Shown here: positions 1 to 10,627 of the stretch, in pieces
Layout of the letters: each line of letters opens with the position of its first letter
Numbering within the stretch: position 1 is the stretch's first letter
Source: Adiantum capillus-veneris
Taxonomy: Eukaryota > Streptophyta > Polypodiopsida > Polypodiales > Pteridaceae
Direction of reading: 5' to 3'
DNA: 64,000 nt
Assembly: GCA_014529385.2 (NCBI GenBank)
Contig: CM043959.1
Coordinates: forward strand, 49,793,122 to 49,857,121
Translations under genes and position numbers: made by a program
The notes under the pieces: generated by a model
The model's database searches: none
What the model was told of the DNA's origin: nothing
What the model saw: only the letters and a program-made list of their open reading frames with translations

Positions 1-2337
1 GGTTGCAGCTAGGTGTACCCAGTCTACGTTGTCTGATTCCGTCATACCCGGTAACGCATCCATGCAAGGAGAATCTTGGCCAATGTCTGTATCCTTCTTA
101 CAAGTGTAACAATATTGTAGTGGGGCCGAGTGAACTGTGGTGTCAGAGCGATGATCAATAATGGTTTTACTCCCTAAGGGGTGTACCTTACCAGTCACCA
201 AATCCACTCTAAGGACAGAGTCTTGGAATTGCAAATAGACATGATTTTTAGACCAATCATGAACCATTTGTGCTTCCCTCATGAATGGTCGTCCTAAAAT
301 CATTTTATATGACATAAGGTGTTTAGAGAAATCCATTACAATGAACGTATGTCGTACCTTGTGTCCTAGAACTTTGATCTTAAGATCCTTGAGCATCCCC
401 ATAGGTTTGGCTATGGTACCATTTGCCATCTTTACCACAATGTTAGTAACACTGAGGCGGGGTTTTCCCATGGATTCCCAACAATCTTTTGTAACGATGC
501 TAACTCCCGCACCACCATCAAGAATTCCCTTTATAGTTAATCCCTTGGTAGTGATGGGTAGGGTTGCATTAGACTCGTCGCCTTCAAAATACTGCCCTAA
601 TTCGTTAATGGGTACCTCGATCACAGACTCGTGTCCATCTAAGTCAAGTGATTGCACATGATTTTCCTCATCAATCATAATCAAGTCAGGCCTATTTGGT
701 TGCGCAAACTGCGGTAATCCCGTTCGTAGCTCTCCGTCAAGGAACGCTCGAAGTGCAAGGAATAACTCAGGATCTCCATACAGCTTTGCTATGATCGTGG
801 TTCGGACCTCAGAAGACATGAAGTCCACTAGTTTGGCAACATTCATTGTCATTTTGCAGGGTGTAGGTCCTTGACTAGGAACTGGTGAGGATGGAATCTC
901 ATATTCCTCAATGGGATCAGGTATTCCTTCGTTAAACATCCTTTCCAACAAGAAAGGTGTATGCTCACTTTCCAATGTCCCATCCTCACTCCCTTCTTGG
1001 ATGATACTAGATATGGCTAACGGTCTATGGTTCATGTGGGGTGGATGAACTTGCGTGGGAAACACTGTGTCATGAATTCTGACATGCATGGGTTTTGGTT
1101 CTAGTTTCCTTTGAGTCTCCTCCACTAAAGCTCTTAGATGTTTCACCTGCTCAATCTCGTCTACTGGGTTTGGGTACGTCCCAATCTTCTTTTTATGATT
1201 CTTCCCTTTTTGCCCCTGCGGTTTATCTTGGGGGTCTTGGATTGGATTTGGAAACACTTGTGGTGTTTTCAGAGGCTCTTTATGGTTTTCTCTTATTCGG
1301 TTTTCATTTGGTTCCATGTTACGGTTTTCTTTGTCGGTCTTTCCCTTTGTGGTATTGGTTCTAGTCTCCATTGTCTCGATTGAATCTGAATCATCCTCGA
1401 GGTCATTCATATACACGGGGTCATCTCCTGTTCCTATGTTTGTTTTGGAACTTGGTTTTGAATTTCCCGTATTCTGCGACCTCTTCCTTTGTGTCTTCTT
1501 TTTCTTTGCTTGGATAACTGACGCGGTATCTCTCTCTTCGAGGATATGGCCTGGCCCTTGAAGCATGGACCGTGTAATCGCATAAGCGGGTGCGACGGGT
1601 GGTATTGGCGATGTCACACTAGCAATTTCGACCAAATTTAGGGGTGTAATTTTAGGCGCATTTGGGTTATAGGGGCATTGGGCAATCAAGTGATCTATGC
1701 CACAACGATTACATGTGAGTATTGGCATTGCAGACGTGCTCCCTTGATTCATTTGCATCTGTGCAGCATTCTTTTGCAGCCTAATAGGGCACTCCGCTAC
1801 CCGATGTGGTCCACCACACTCGTAGCATTGAAGAGGTGGCCTCCTAGCATGGGTGTTGATATTTTGACCTCTGGATGCCAGAGCAGCAGCTTGATAAACC
1901 GGCTTGACTTGCCCCCAACAATCTTCCATGTAGTATATAGGACACTCTTCCAATATATCAACTCCGTAGGCAATACTAGTGTCTATTTCCTCCTCACAGC
2001 CATCTGCATAAGCATTAGATGGCTCGCAACCCACTTGGTTCATAGGGGCGACTCTTGGATGCGGGGGCTGCGGTCCTAGCACAGGAGGTGGTAGCGGTGT
2101 AGCTTGTACAACATTTTGAGATCTAGGGACCATGTGTTGCGGTAGTTGCTCAACAGGTGGAGCAGGCATCAATACAGGAGCTCGAGGCGCATCCGTCCAG
2201 GCTACAGGTGGTCTATTTGCCATCATATGTTTGATCATTAAACAATCCTTAGCTTGGTGACCATACCTACCACATGCGTTGCAAGTTCCAGTAAATTTTA
2301 CTCTAAACGTAGGGCACTCACTAGTGCTATGTGGACT
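1..2337 (-). CDS. Gag C-terminal zinc knuckles and aspartic protease (partial)
   Basis: The minus-strand frame directly downstream of the Gag stop stays open for 779 codons to the left edge; reading it triplet by triplet I found no stop. It carries three CCHC knuckles: CNACGRYGHQAKDC (2242-2283), CYECGGPHRVAEC (1789-1827) and CNRCGIDHLIAQC (1675-1713). The last two have three residues instead of four between the second Cys and the His. A retropepsin follows, with active site DGGAG at 505-519 and the typical ILGRPF at 283-303. The knuckles bind element RNA and the protease would cut the polyprotein inside the particle. It is in the same frame as Gag at 2338-3648, separated only by one TGA. RT should follow to the left. 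Confidence 0.85.
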
Positions 2338-3648
2338 TCAGCAAATGGAACACCATTGTTGCTCCCTTCTTGGATACATGTGACTATTTTGAGGGGGTCG
2401 ATTATCCTTAAGAGACTCTTGGATTGCCTTGGTGAGGTCTATCAAGAATGTCTCAAATACCTTTGGCTCATTGGAAATGGGCTTTGCAGTCATGGGTTCA
2501 TACTCTATGGCTTGTGAGCTAGTGGATCTCGTGTCAGTAGACACCCTCATGCCTCCTATCATCAAGTTGTCCTCTAATTGGATTGCATTGGCAGTGACAT
2601 CTTCCCAGGTTGTGATACCTCTAATCACTAGTCCATTATAGATTCCTTCATTCCTCAACCCTCGAATGAATCGATCAAGCAGTTGGTTATTGTTGAAGCG
2701 CTCATTTACAGGGCAGCGAGAGTTTAAGTGCTTTGGATGACTAATGAAGTCCCTTACTGACTCTCCTTCTTTACGTTCGGCCTTCTGTAGCTGAGATGCT
2801 ACACCCCAAAGCACACCTTCTCGTATGTACTCCTTTAGAAACAACCTTCGAAGGGTAGGGTAGATTGTTTTCTCGTCCACCCTTAGGGTTCTATACCAAT
2901 CTCCAGCCTTCCCACTTAATGTCAAGCTTAAGGCATTGCACTTATGTAGTTCGTTGCGTTCCCCTAAGGAATCACATACTTGTTCAAACACTTCAATGTG
3001 TTTTCTAGCATCTTCGTCCCCATTGAATTTTTGTGTGAGTTTGGCAATTTGTACTGCCTTACATCTAGGCTCTCTATCAGATGCATGATGCATATTTTCC
3101 GCGATAGATCGACCTATGGTTTGAGCAATCGCTGCCAAGTCACCTATGTGAGGAGGCAGGGCTGGTGGAGGTACTCTTGGAATCATATGTGGGAGAGGGA
3201 CGGGTACCGGTCTTGGCATATGTGTGGATGATGCAGGATATGGAACATAACTGGGCATAGGTCCACTCGGATAAGGGCTAGGGAGCGGCACTCGAGGAGC
3301 ATAAACAAGTGGTACAATTGGAGGTGTGGGGGCCATGTGTGCATAAGGGGCTAGAGGCACATACGGTCGAGGACCCATATTAGGTACTACGACACTAGGT
3401 AGTGGCACTGCGCTAACCGTAGATGTCATCGGTACATTCTCTGTCAGGCCTATCCCTGGAGTGAGCACTGTGTTTTCCTTAATAGAGGGTTGAGCCAAGT
3501 TAGGGAAGCTAAAGTTGTCGCTCGGAGGCTCAGATTGCATAGAGACCCCAGGTGAAATGACGTAAGATGGGTCCATGGGACTCATTAGAGGAGTCTCCAT
3601 TTGTGATAGAGTAGGCTGTTGAGCCTTGGTCGTATCCAGAAATCTCAT
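2338..3648 (-). CDS. Gag capsid protein, ending at TGA inside the first zinc knuckle
   Basis: 436 codons from an ATG at 3646-3648. Residues about 80-170 are rich in Pro, Met and Val. Residues about 205-365 match the plant retrotransposon Gag domain, with the GDWYRTL core and the LLDRFIRGL motif. The protein ends in WCSIC, the first half of a CCHC knuckle whose second half (SPHSTSEC) follows in frame after the TGA at 2338-2340. Gag assembles the cytoplasmic particle that holds the RNA. The stop may be a simple nonsense mutation, or could separate Gag from Gag-protease; the sequence alone does not decide. Confidence 0.85.
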   Translation of the reverse strand: MRFLDTTKAQQPTLSQMETPLMSPMDPSYVISPGVSMQSEPPSDNFSFPNLAQPSIKENTVLTPGIGLTENVPMTSTVSAVPLPSVVVPNMGPRPYVPLAPYAHMAPTPPIVPLVYAPRVPLPSPYPSGPMPSYVPYPASSTHMPRPVPVPLPHMIPRVPPPALPPHIGDLAAIAQTIGRSIAENMHHASDREPRCKAVQIAKLTQKFNGDEDARKHIEVFEQVCDSLGERNELHKCNALSLTLSGKAGDWYRTLRVDEKTIYPTLRRLFLKEYIREGVLWGVASQLQKAERKEGESVRDFISHPKHLNSRCPVNERFNNNQLLDRFIRGLRNEGIYNGLVIRGITTWEDVTANAIQLEDNLMIGGMRVSTDTRSTSSQAIEYEPMTAKPISNEPKVFETFLIDLTKAIQESLKDNRPPQNSHMYPRREQQWCSIC

Positions 3649-3729
3649 GGGGCCAGTTGAGAGTATATTTACCCCTCGGTTTTGCCTTTCTCATTGAATG
3701 ATGCCATGGATAACATTACAGATCATTTT

Positions 3730-4407
3730 CTATTGATCTTCGATGCTCGTGGCACTAGAGGTGGATTGTACAATCTCTATCCATCCTACATGGTAGGCGT
3801 GGCCAGAGTGTAGATCCGTCAACACCTCAGTGTGGAGGTCGTATGTCCAATGATCATTAATGAACAATCCTTCTAGAGTCGACGTGTTAACGGTTTCTTG
3901 TGAGGTAGAAGCAATGTTGCTCCCCGTGGTTTTACTTGTCACCAACGGTACTCTAGAGGGAACTTCTGAAGGAGGCAGCTCAACAGGGCCTTCTTGGTAA
4001 GAAGTTGGCAAGATATCCACATGGACACTCTTTGGGGGTGTGGGGTCCACGTGCGATGTGAAAGGAGAGTCCACTTCCCCACCCCCTTCGTGTGCTTCAT
4101 TTGCATCAGGTTCCGAGCTAGTAGCTCTACCTAATGTTTCCATGAAATGGCTAAACATACTAGTACTAGGCTGTGGAGCTTCGGGAGGTGCATGGCCTTC
4201 TCTCTCAGTGTTTTGGGTAGGGTATGCTTCTATGATTTCTGAGTCGGAGGAGGAATCACTAGCGGCTATTTTAGGGTCTTGGGTGGTGATACCTTGAGTC
4301 CCCGCTGAGGGTCTAGAGCCTATCGTGGATGGGTAATGGGTGTCCGTATGAACAGAGGCAGCCTCAATATGCTCGTGTTCTAGCACCCGCCCATAGCGTA
4401 AGTGCAT
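3730..4407 (-). CDS. Extra ORF upstream of gag, unknown function
   Basis: 225 codons from an ATG at 4405-4407, ending at a TAG (3730-3732) 82 bases before the Gag ATG; a second in-frame stop lies at 3691. It is in the same frame as Gag. The product is acidic, Ser-, Thr- and Pro-rich and probably disordered, with no domain I recognise. The C-terminal part is the least biased (HWTYDLHTEVLTDLHSGHAY). Ogre elements of the Tat lineage are known to have a separate ORF of unknown function in this position, which is the best comparison, but I cannot show homology. It could also be the 5' end of a longer Gag frame cut by two stops. Confidence 0.6.
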   Translation of the reverse strand: MHLRYGRVLEHEHIEAASVHTDTHYPSTIGSRPSAGTQGITTQDPKIAASDSSSDSEIIEAYPTQNTEREGHAPPEAPQPSTSMFSHFMETLGRATSSEPDANEAHEGGGEVDSPFTSHVDPTPPKSVHVDILPTSYQEGPVELPPSEVPSRVPLVTSKTTGSNIASTSQETVNTSTLEGLFINDHWTYDLHTEVLTDLHSGHAYHVGWIEIVQSTSSATSIEDQ

Positions 4408-5472
4408 GTGCTTTTGATACCCTAAGGTGTCAAAAAGCTGCTCTAGGAGGCCTTGTGACTAGTTTTTTGTGTGTTTTTTGTTTGTTTTTTTGCTAGATTT
4501 TTTAGAGCGTGTCGTGGAATGGGCCGTGTGATAGCTCGAAACGAGCGTATCGCTAGGAGGGACGCGTTGTGCTTTACAACCCACCGTTTGGTTCTATTTT
4601 GCTCCAGAAAAGCCCGAAACAGTCTTTTCCTAGCTGGGAAACTAGGCTCCAAATAGCAAGTCTAAGGGTGCAAGTGGGAAGAGAAGGGAAGAGAGTGGAG
4701 GACTTGCCCCACATGCTCTCATTCCCTCTTGAGGGGGTAGGGTATATATATAAGAGTGAGTCTAGTATATATCAAAAGATTGAGGACTGAGGCCTGGGCC
4801 TAGGCTTAGGCTTGGGCTTGGGGAAACGATCCCGATCAAAATTTTAGTGATCCCCCCAGTCACTCACGCTTAAATATTTTTGATTTTTTTCCGTCCGTTT
4901 TTATAACCTCCCCCTCACTCACGTTTTTCTTTTTTGATTTTTTTGATTTTTTTATTTTTATTTTCTTTTTTTTTCAATTTTTTAAAGAATATTTTTTTTA
5001 ATTTTTTTATTATATATATATATATATTGATATTATTTGGTACGCGTTTAGGGGCGCGTTGACCTCACCTAACTATTTACTGTCCCCCCTACCTACTGAC
5101 CTGCTAATCAGTGGTTCACCTAATTACTAACCTACTTAATTAACTAACTGTGCGCCTAACTGTGCACAAACCAGAAAACACAGAAAATGCAGAAAATTAA
5201 AACTTGACAGAACTGTGCAATGCAAACCAGAAAATGCAAAAAACGCAAAAACGCAAGAAATGCTAACTGTGTAAGCTGAAATCTGAGCTTAATAGAACTA
5301 GCAAAACAGAGCTTAACAGAACACAGAAAACTTGAATGCAGTCAACAACATTGTGTCTTTCTCTACTGTTTTTGCATAACAACAATAATCAAACTTAACC
5401 CGCGCCTTTCCTACATAAAAAATAGCTTCAATACAATTTATAGGTCGCCATTGGAGCTTCACGCGCAGCAGC
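4408..5472 (-). other. Untranslated leader of the left retroelement
   Basis: Between primer site and first ORF. It holds A-rich tracts (T-rich on the plus strand, about 4860-5010), a short TA repeat (5010-5027) and a GGCTTA/GGCCTA-like hexamer run near 4790-4822. The short minus-strand frame at 4443-4652 is basic (many Lys and Arg) but matches nothing I know. No other coding signal is visible. Confidence 0.5.
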
Positions 5473-5490
5473 TCCCCGACAGCGGCGCCA
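5473..5490 (-). other. Primer-binding site, tRNA-Asp type
   Basis: On the minus strand the site reads TGGCGCCGCTGTCGGGGA. It matches the 3' end of plant tRNA-Asp(GUC) including CCA with two mismatches as I recall that tRNA. It lies 4 bases inside the TGACA end of the presumed LTR, the normal spacing for gypsy elements. Confidence 0.7.
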
Positions 5491-5494
5491 AAAA

Positions 5495-5720
5495 TGTCAA
5501 GGCTAGGGACTTGCTACGCGCCGTGTGCGAGCCACAAAGGCTCCTAGCACACAGTCATACAACAGACAAGCTCACAAGGAAGAATGGTGTGTCACTCACC
5601 TTCCTACGTAGTTGCGAATGAAGGATTCCCACGTTGCGAAGAAGAGGGAGACGCCGCTACGCCGCGCTCAACCGCCTCGCCGCCGTCGTGCCGCCGCAAC
5701 GCTCGATCACACACACACTC

Positions 5721-5788
<68 letters not shown>

Positions 5789-6091
5789 GTACACACACAC
5801 ACACACAAGGAGATGGTGAAGGAGAAGTTGGAGATGGAGCAAGAGCGGCTTCTATTGCACAATGAGAGAATGAGTAAAAATTAGGTTTAGTGGCTTTTAC
5901 ATGAGCTCACCCCATTCACACTTGGGCGCCCATACTTAGCCAACTAACTCCTTGAATATTCCAGTTAGAGTGCGCCTGTCATCGGCGATCACCCTTACCC
6001 TGTTCCTATTGGTCCGACAAGCCCGGTACCTGACTCTAAACAATACAACGTTTATAGATCATAGGGTGTCCGTGTGCCGTGAGGGTTAACA
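5495..6091 (-). repeat. Candidate 5' LTR (right boundary uncertain)
   Basis: Starts with TGTCAA at 5495 beside the primer site. The first plausible matching end is TTAACA at 6091, giving TG...CA ends with a near-perfect 6-base inverted repeat and 597 bp. The partner LTR lies outside the window, so the outer end cannot be tested; the LTR may be longer. It contains the CT/AC microsatellite. Confidence 0.35.
5724..5808. repeat. (CT)n-(AC)n compound microsatellite
   Basis: About 59 bases of CT followed by interrupted AC. It makes long Ser-Leu and Arg-Glu frames on both strands, which are not genes. Confidence 0.95.
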
Positions 6092-6158
6092 ATAACTAAT
6101 CAACAATTATGCAATTTAGCAATGATGGAGGTTTTGGAACGAGAATGGAGACCCCCCT

Positions 6159-6163
<5 letters not shown>

Positions 6164-6196
<33 letters not shown>
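6164..6196. repeat. (CT)n microsatellite
   Basis: About 16 CT units just to the right of the candidate LTR end. Confidence 0.9.
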
Positions 6197-6197
<1 letters not shown>

Positions 6198-7504
6198 AAG
6201 GAGTGATGAATGTACTATCGGATGGTGAATTCTACTAGCTTTCACAAGAAGGAAGAACAAATACCAAAAAATTCTTTGGGGCAATAAAATAAATTTATAA
6301 TCTATAACAAACCATAACAATCATCATAGCAAGTAAGCATTTCATATATCGTCCAATAGAAAAAATGATCAATTATTTAATAAAGGACAAAAAAATAGTT
6401 CCAATTTTCATTAGCAAAAGGGCTAGTTGACTTTAAGGCCTTAGCCCTTTTTGTAGGCAAAAAACAAAGGGCAAGTAGGTCTATGAGGTTTGAATGGTTG
6501 TAAGGCTGGTTGCACTTACTCTTTCATTACCTACCAAGTGCATGACTCTTTTTCTCTTTGTTACTTGGCACAATATCTCCATCAAGGGTGAAGAAGATCA
6601 TGAGAGTGAGGATGATATCTATGTTTATAGTTGTGACAAATCAATCAATTAATTCCATGAGTATATATATCATGATATAGTCTAAATTAAATTATGTATG
6701 TCTTGGTCAATGCTATCTAAGAAAAGCCTCATTCAAAATCCTTTGATTTTGTTATCATCATAGACCTTTATGAATAGGTGTCCTTACCTTTGAGGGTTCA
6801 ACATGAAAGAGTTGATTGTGCACAAATTCAATAGGCCTCAAGCATATGAAAGCTCCTTCAGATCTATTTCCCCATCACTCCAGCATTCATGATCACTCCA
6901 TACTACTTAGTAACAAAGCGGTATGGACTTTCCCAATGTCGTATCTTAGCTCACATAGATGTTATGTTCATTCATCAAAAGCCACTCCTCATTCTCTCAA
7001 TGTATCTATGGAAAATGTGGCACATGTCATTTAATGATTTTGGTGTATTTACTACATAGCAATTTCTTTGTGAAGTGAAAACAATGTTGTTGTATTTTGC
7101 ATTGGGTACACCATGATTTTTATTCTAGTTCATGAAAAGTTAAAGGTCATGACACATACTTTTGTTCTTGAAACTTTGTTGTTTTCTTGTCTTGGAGACC
7201 TATGGATCTCTCTTCCCCCCCCCCCCCCCCCCCCCCCCCCTCTCTTTCTCTTTATCTACAAAATTGTTTCCAAAAACCTCAAAAAATGGCGCTTGATTTG
7301 AAAAGAACGAAATGAAAATCTCATAGATATAATGCACTCCTTATAATGGACTATGAGATTGTTAACTCAAGATCCACATCATTTGCCCCTTCTTTTGATG
7401 TAGCTTTAGGTTTCATATTTATATGTGACCAGTTTTGCTCATATGATTAGCTAGATTAGCCTCCAAGATTTCATCACACCAACTTTGTTAAAATTTTTGT
7501 CTGT
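6197..7504. other. No gene recognised
   Basis: AT-rich DNA with no coding signal I trust. The plus frame at 6816-7034 is short and matches nothing I know. The only marked structure is the C run at 7215-7240. Confidence 0.5.
7215..7240. repeat. 26-base poly-C run
   Basis: An uninterrupted run of 26 C, preceded and followed by CT-rich sequence. Its length in the assembly may be inexact. Confidence 0.9.
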
Positions 7505-7893
7505 TATCTTGTAACCTGGAGCATGTTGATTGCTGGAAATGTGAAGTCTTTTAGCTTTAATGCAGTGTTGTCATGGATGAGAGGATTCATGATTAGATTG
7601 CTAGTTGACGTGGGGTCTTTGGTGGCACCTTCACGGAAGCACATAGGGTTCTTGATAACCTTTTGTATTCTAAACAAGGACAAGGTCATGAAGCTATTTG
7701 CTATTTTTATAAGATGCAAAATGAAGGCCTTTATCCATATGCAATCACCTATTCTTGTAACTTGACGGCATGTGGCCTTATGTAAGATGTTTTCATGTAT
7801 GATAAGATTCACGATCAAATAGCTAGTTGTGTGCTACTGGAGAAACATATCATGATTGCAAGTGCTTTGGTCAATATGTATACCAAACCTGGC
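7505..7893 (+). pseudogene. Pentatricopeptide-repeat (PPR) protein pseudogene fragment
   Basis: Three stretches resemble the PLS-class PPR proteins of plants, which act in organelle RNA processing and editing. At 7511 the frame reads VTWSMLIAG. From 7666, in another frame, it reads YSKQGQGHEAICYFYKMQNE, the usual end of one repeat and start of the next. From 7795 it reads KIHDQIASC and SALVNMYTK, typical of the following repeats. A frameshift lies between the first two blocks and an in-frame TAA at 7783-7785 between the last two. Similarity ends near 7893, about 250 bases before the LTR at 8143. It is a non-functional fragment; too little remains to name the parent gene. Confidence 0.7.
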
Positions 7894-8142
7894 ACATGTC
7901 TCTTAGCCCAACCAGCTTGTGTGGGAACCCTACTTGATCAACACCTATCTATTGTGTCTCTCTCACCCTTACATCATGTTCTTCTCATGAGAGTAAGCAC
8001 TAGCCTCACTTAGATGTATACAGTTAGGAGAAGAATTCTTTTTAATTACCACAAGCTCTAGATACTCTCTCCCTCTCATTAGATCGGTTTCTCTTTTGTT
8101 TTGTAGAAAATCTTATTTTCAAGACTTCGAGAGAACTAATAG

Positions 8143-9722
8143 TGTAACATTTAATTGCCTAAAAACTTGTGTGTAGTAGAAATTAGCATGAACATAGTGG
8201 GCATTTCATTAGAATAGATTCCTAATGAGAATTACAAGAGTGCTTGGGTGGAGAGAGCAACAAAAAGAATAACACCTAGTTAGATAGCATGAACAATATT
8301 TTCAAAAGAGAGAGAAATTAAGCTATTGACAACATTTGAGGACCGGATTTGCATGGAGCCGGTTCCCCCTCCAAAAGGCTTTGTATTATGGTTTCTCCCA
8401 TCAAGAGAGACATTAATTGTACAATACAATTCTTTGTGTTCCTTCAAGACTAGCTAGTGCAATGAAGCTTCATGCACTAAGCAAAACACTTAGCAAACAC
8501 AACATAAATTATCCCCGGTCTCAGACCCAAGACCTCACACACCTTCGAAGATGGTGAGAGCTAGCAGGGTATGAGAGTAGATTGAGAGGAAGAAGGAGTA
8601 TTATTACAAGAACGATGTACATCTCCTCACATAATCACTCATATTATCATAGCTTAGCTTAATAATTAGCATGGTAGAGGAGATGAGCATGCATTGAACC
8701 TTGGCTCTTGGTTGGATTTGCATCACAAAGCCAAGAATTGTTGGTGTAGGCCTCTCTTCTCACAAGCTTGGAGTAGGTGGTAAGCTTTCCATTAAAGCTT
8801 GAGAAGGAGAGAGAGTCTTCTTTAATTCACACATGAGATTGTGTGTGATAATGCCTTGCAAAAATCAGCCTCCTCTCTCTCTCGTGGGAAACCCCTCTTG
8901 CTATTTGCTTTTGCTATCCTCTCATTGGACCTCCCTAGGGCTAGCCAATGACAATTAAGCAGTATAAGTGATAGCCTTCTGACATGTGTCCCCCTTTCCC
9001 CTTTTGTGAGAGCTTTAGGTAATTCAATAATTCAATTAAACTCTCATTGGACCCCTTTGACTCCTGGCCAATAGAAATCAGGCAAGCCATTGGGCTGCTG
9101 AATGCTCATTGGACCCCTTGGGAGACTGTCCAATAGTCTTCTAGAGAACTTAATTCTCATTGGTTCTTTTATTAAGTTTTTTTAAATTAATTAAACTAGA
9201 TTTACTCTAGCCTAATTCTCATTGGTCCACCTCCAAGGCCATCCAATAGAAATTGGGTACACCTTGTGGGCATCTGGGCTAGGGAACTGACATGTGTCCC
9301 TCATTCCCTTTGTGTAAAGGGATCTTGTGTGTGTGTGAGTGTTGCTTTCTCTCTCATCCCCTACAAGCAAGGCTCGCCCCCTCCTAAGTAGGGATTGGTA
9401 AAGACTTTTTTGGACACACAGAAAGCATCCAATTCCCCTATGGTTGACCTTTGGACACAACCTTTGAATTTTGCAACCTTAGCATTTTGGAAGTCTTAAT
9501 GGACTGAACCTTAGGATCTTTTTAGCCCATTGTTGCACATGGCTCTTTTGCAAATGGCCCCCCCTTTTGGATCCCTATTTTCCATCCTTTGGATCCCTAC
9601 TGTGGCCGGTTTGCTAGCTTAATCAATATTCTAGCTTTTTCTCCCCTGGAACTTCCCCATATTAATGATCAGTTTAACATGAGAAAATCATTTAGGAGAA
9701 TTAGATATTGATTATTATGACA
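8143..9722 (-). repeat. 3' LTR of the chromovirus (1580 bp)
   Basis: Plus strand begins TGTAACATTTAA at 8143 and ends ATTATTATGACA at 9722. The same sequence occurs at 59474-60993, aligned by eye along its length at roughly 87-90% identity in the stretches I compared, which fixes both ends. The polypurine tract abuts it at 9723. The copy contains CT/GT runs and a repeated CCAAT/ATTGG pattern. Confidence 0.9.
8921..9250. promoter_or_regulatory. Array of paired ATTGG/CCAAT boxes inside the LTR
   Basis: The motif CTCATTGG(ACC) recurs at 8921, 9043, 9105, 9156 and 9218, and most copies are followed 20-30 bases later by CCAAT (8945, 9068, 9130, 9243), so each pair forms an inverted repeat such as ATTGGAC...GTCCAAT. 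The pattern is kept in the second LTR copy at about 60178-60503. CCAAT is the core bound by NF-Y factors; a role in LTR transcription is inference. Confidence 0.5.
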
Positions 9723-9735
9723 TTACCTCTCTCTT
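9723..9735 (-). other. Polypurine tract
   Basis: Minus strand AAGAGAGAGGTAA directly before the TGTCATAATA start of the 3' LTR: the expected primer for plus-strand DNA synthesis. Confidence 0.7.
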
Positions 9736-10076
9736 GAAATCATAGTCGTCCTTGACTACGGTGTAGAGAAGATAAAGCATATTCACGAGTCCTTTTCTTA
9801 GCGGGTAGAGGATCCCTATGTTACCCTACGACATCATTCCACAATGGATGACTAGTCCATTTGGCGCTTGAGAGCCTGAGGCTACCACAAGCATATGTGC
9901 ACATTAGTCCTATCAATCTCCCATAGTAGAGTGACAAGCTCTACTTGGTGTTTGGGAGACGTCGTCTCCGCAAACTTGATCTAAGTATGCATACTACTTC
10001 ATTTTTGTGCACAATAAAGATAAAGAGAGTTTTATAAGACAAAAAATTTGTTCATTTTAACATTTTTTACATTTGC

Positions 10077-10627
10077 TTACCCTTGGGAAGCATTGTAAGC
10101 ATTGACAAGGTTTAGGTTATCCTTTAATTGTATGCCTTGCATCCATCTAGCATCTTCAAAAGGAAATTCTTAAACTTAATAAGATATCGGTGGGATAGTC
10201 TTACACCTCTTAGTACCTTGTCTTCATGTCGGAGAATGGACTCAGGCTACAGCACCTCCTCTTGTTCCTGAATCTCCGGTGGGTCTTCAGTAGTTGGTTC
10301 TTGAGGTGGCTCTCCTTTGTAAGGCTTTAATAGGTTCACATGGAAAGCATTGTGTATGAGCCAATGATTGGGCAACTTGAGTTGATAGGCCATCTCATTG
10401 ATTGGCCTAAGAATCTGGAAGGGACCATAGTACCTTCTTGCTAGTTTAGCATAGTACTTTTGGTGTCCCGTAGGATTCTTGCCCGTGGTGTGCCTTAATT
10501 GAGCCTTGGGAAACTTTAATAAGACCCAATCATTTACTTTAAAAGCTTGGTCTCTTCTATGCTTGTCAGCGGCAGCCTTTTGCCTTTGCTGTGAGATAGA
10601 GATAGCATCCTTAATCTTTTGAAAAGA
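10077..10627 (-). pseudogene. Integrase C-terminal region and chromodomain
   Basis: Continues the integrase frame with the YYGPFQIL and FHVNLLKPY motifs of the C-terminal domain that contacts DNA ends. After an acidic Pro/Glu linker comes a chromodomain-like end: RYLIKFKNF, then in another frame FEDARWMQGIQLKDN, ending at TAA 10077-10079. Such chromodomains steer chromoviral integration toward modified histones. One frameshift cuts the chromodomain and a TAG lies in the linker. The core match is good (hydrophobic-K-x-K-x...D-x-x-W), but the domain is shorter than a standard chromodomain. Confidence 0.7.

Larger units (their letters stand above)
1..6091 (-). mobile_element. Ty3/gypsy retrotransposon, Tat/Ogre-like, 5' part only (runs off left edge)
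   Basis: Read on the minus strand from right to left, the parts are a possible LTR ending at 5495, a tRNA-Asp-type primer site at 5473-5490, a 1-kb leader, an extra ORF, Gag, zinc knuckles and a retroviral-type aspartic protease that reaches base 1. RT, RNase H, integrase and the 3' LTR must lie to the left of the window. The extra ORF before gag and the TGGCGCC-type primer site suggest the Tat (Ogre) lineage, but without RT the lineage is an inference. The nearly clean reading frame makes this the least decayed retroelement in the window. Confidence 0.8.

Noticed and set aside
281-661. Plus-strand 126-codon ORF
   Set aside because: Shadow of the minus-strand protease, whose DGGAG and ILGRPF motifs lie here.
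5584-5884. Long ORFs in several frames across the CT/AC repeat
   Set aside because: They arise from the dinucleotide repeat (Ser-Leu, Arg-Glu, Thr-His runs), not from genes.
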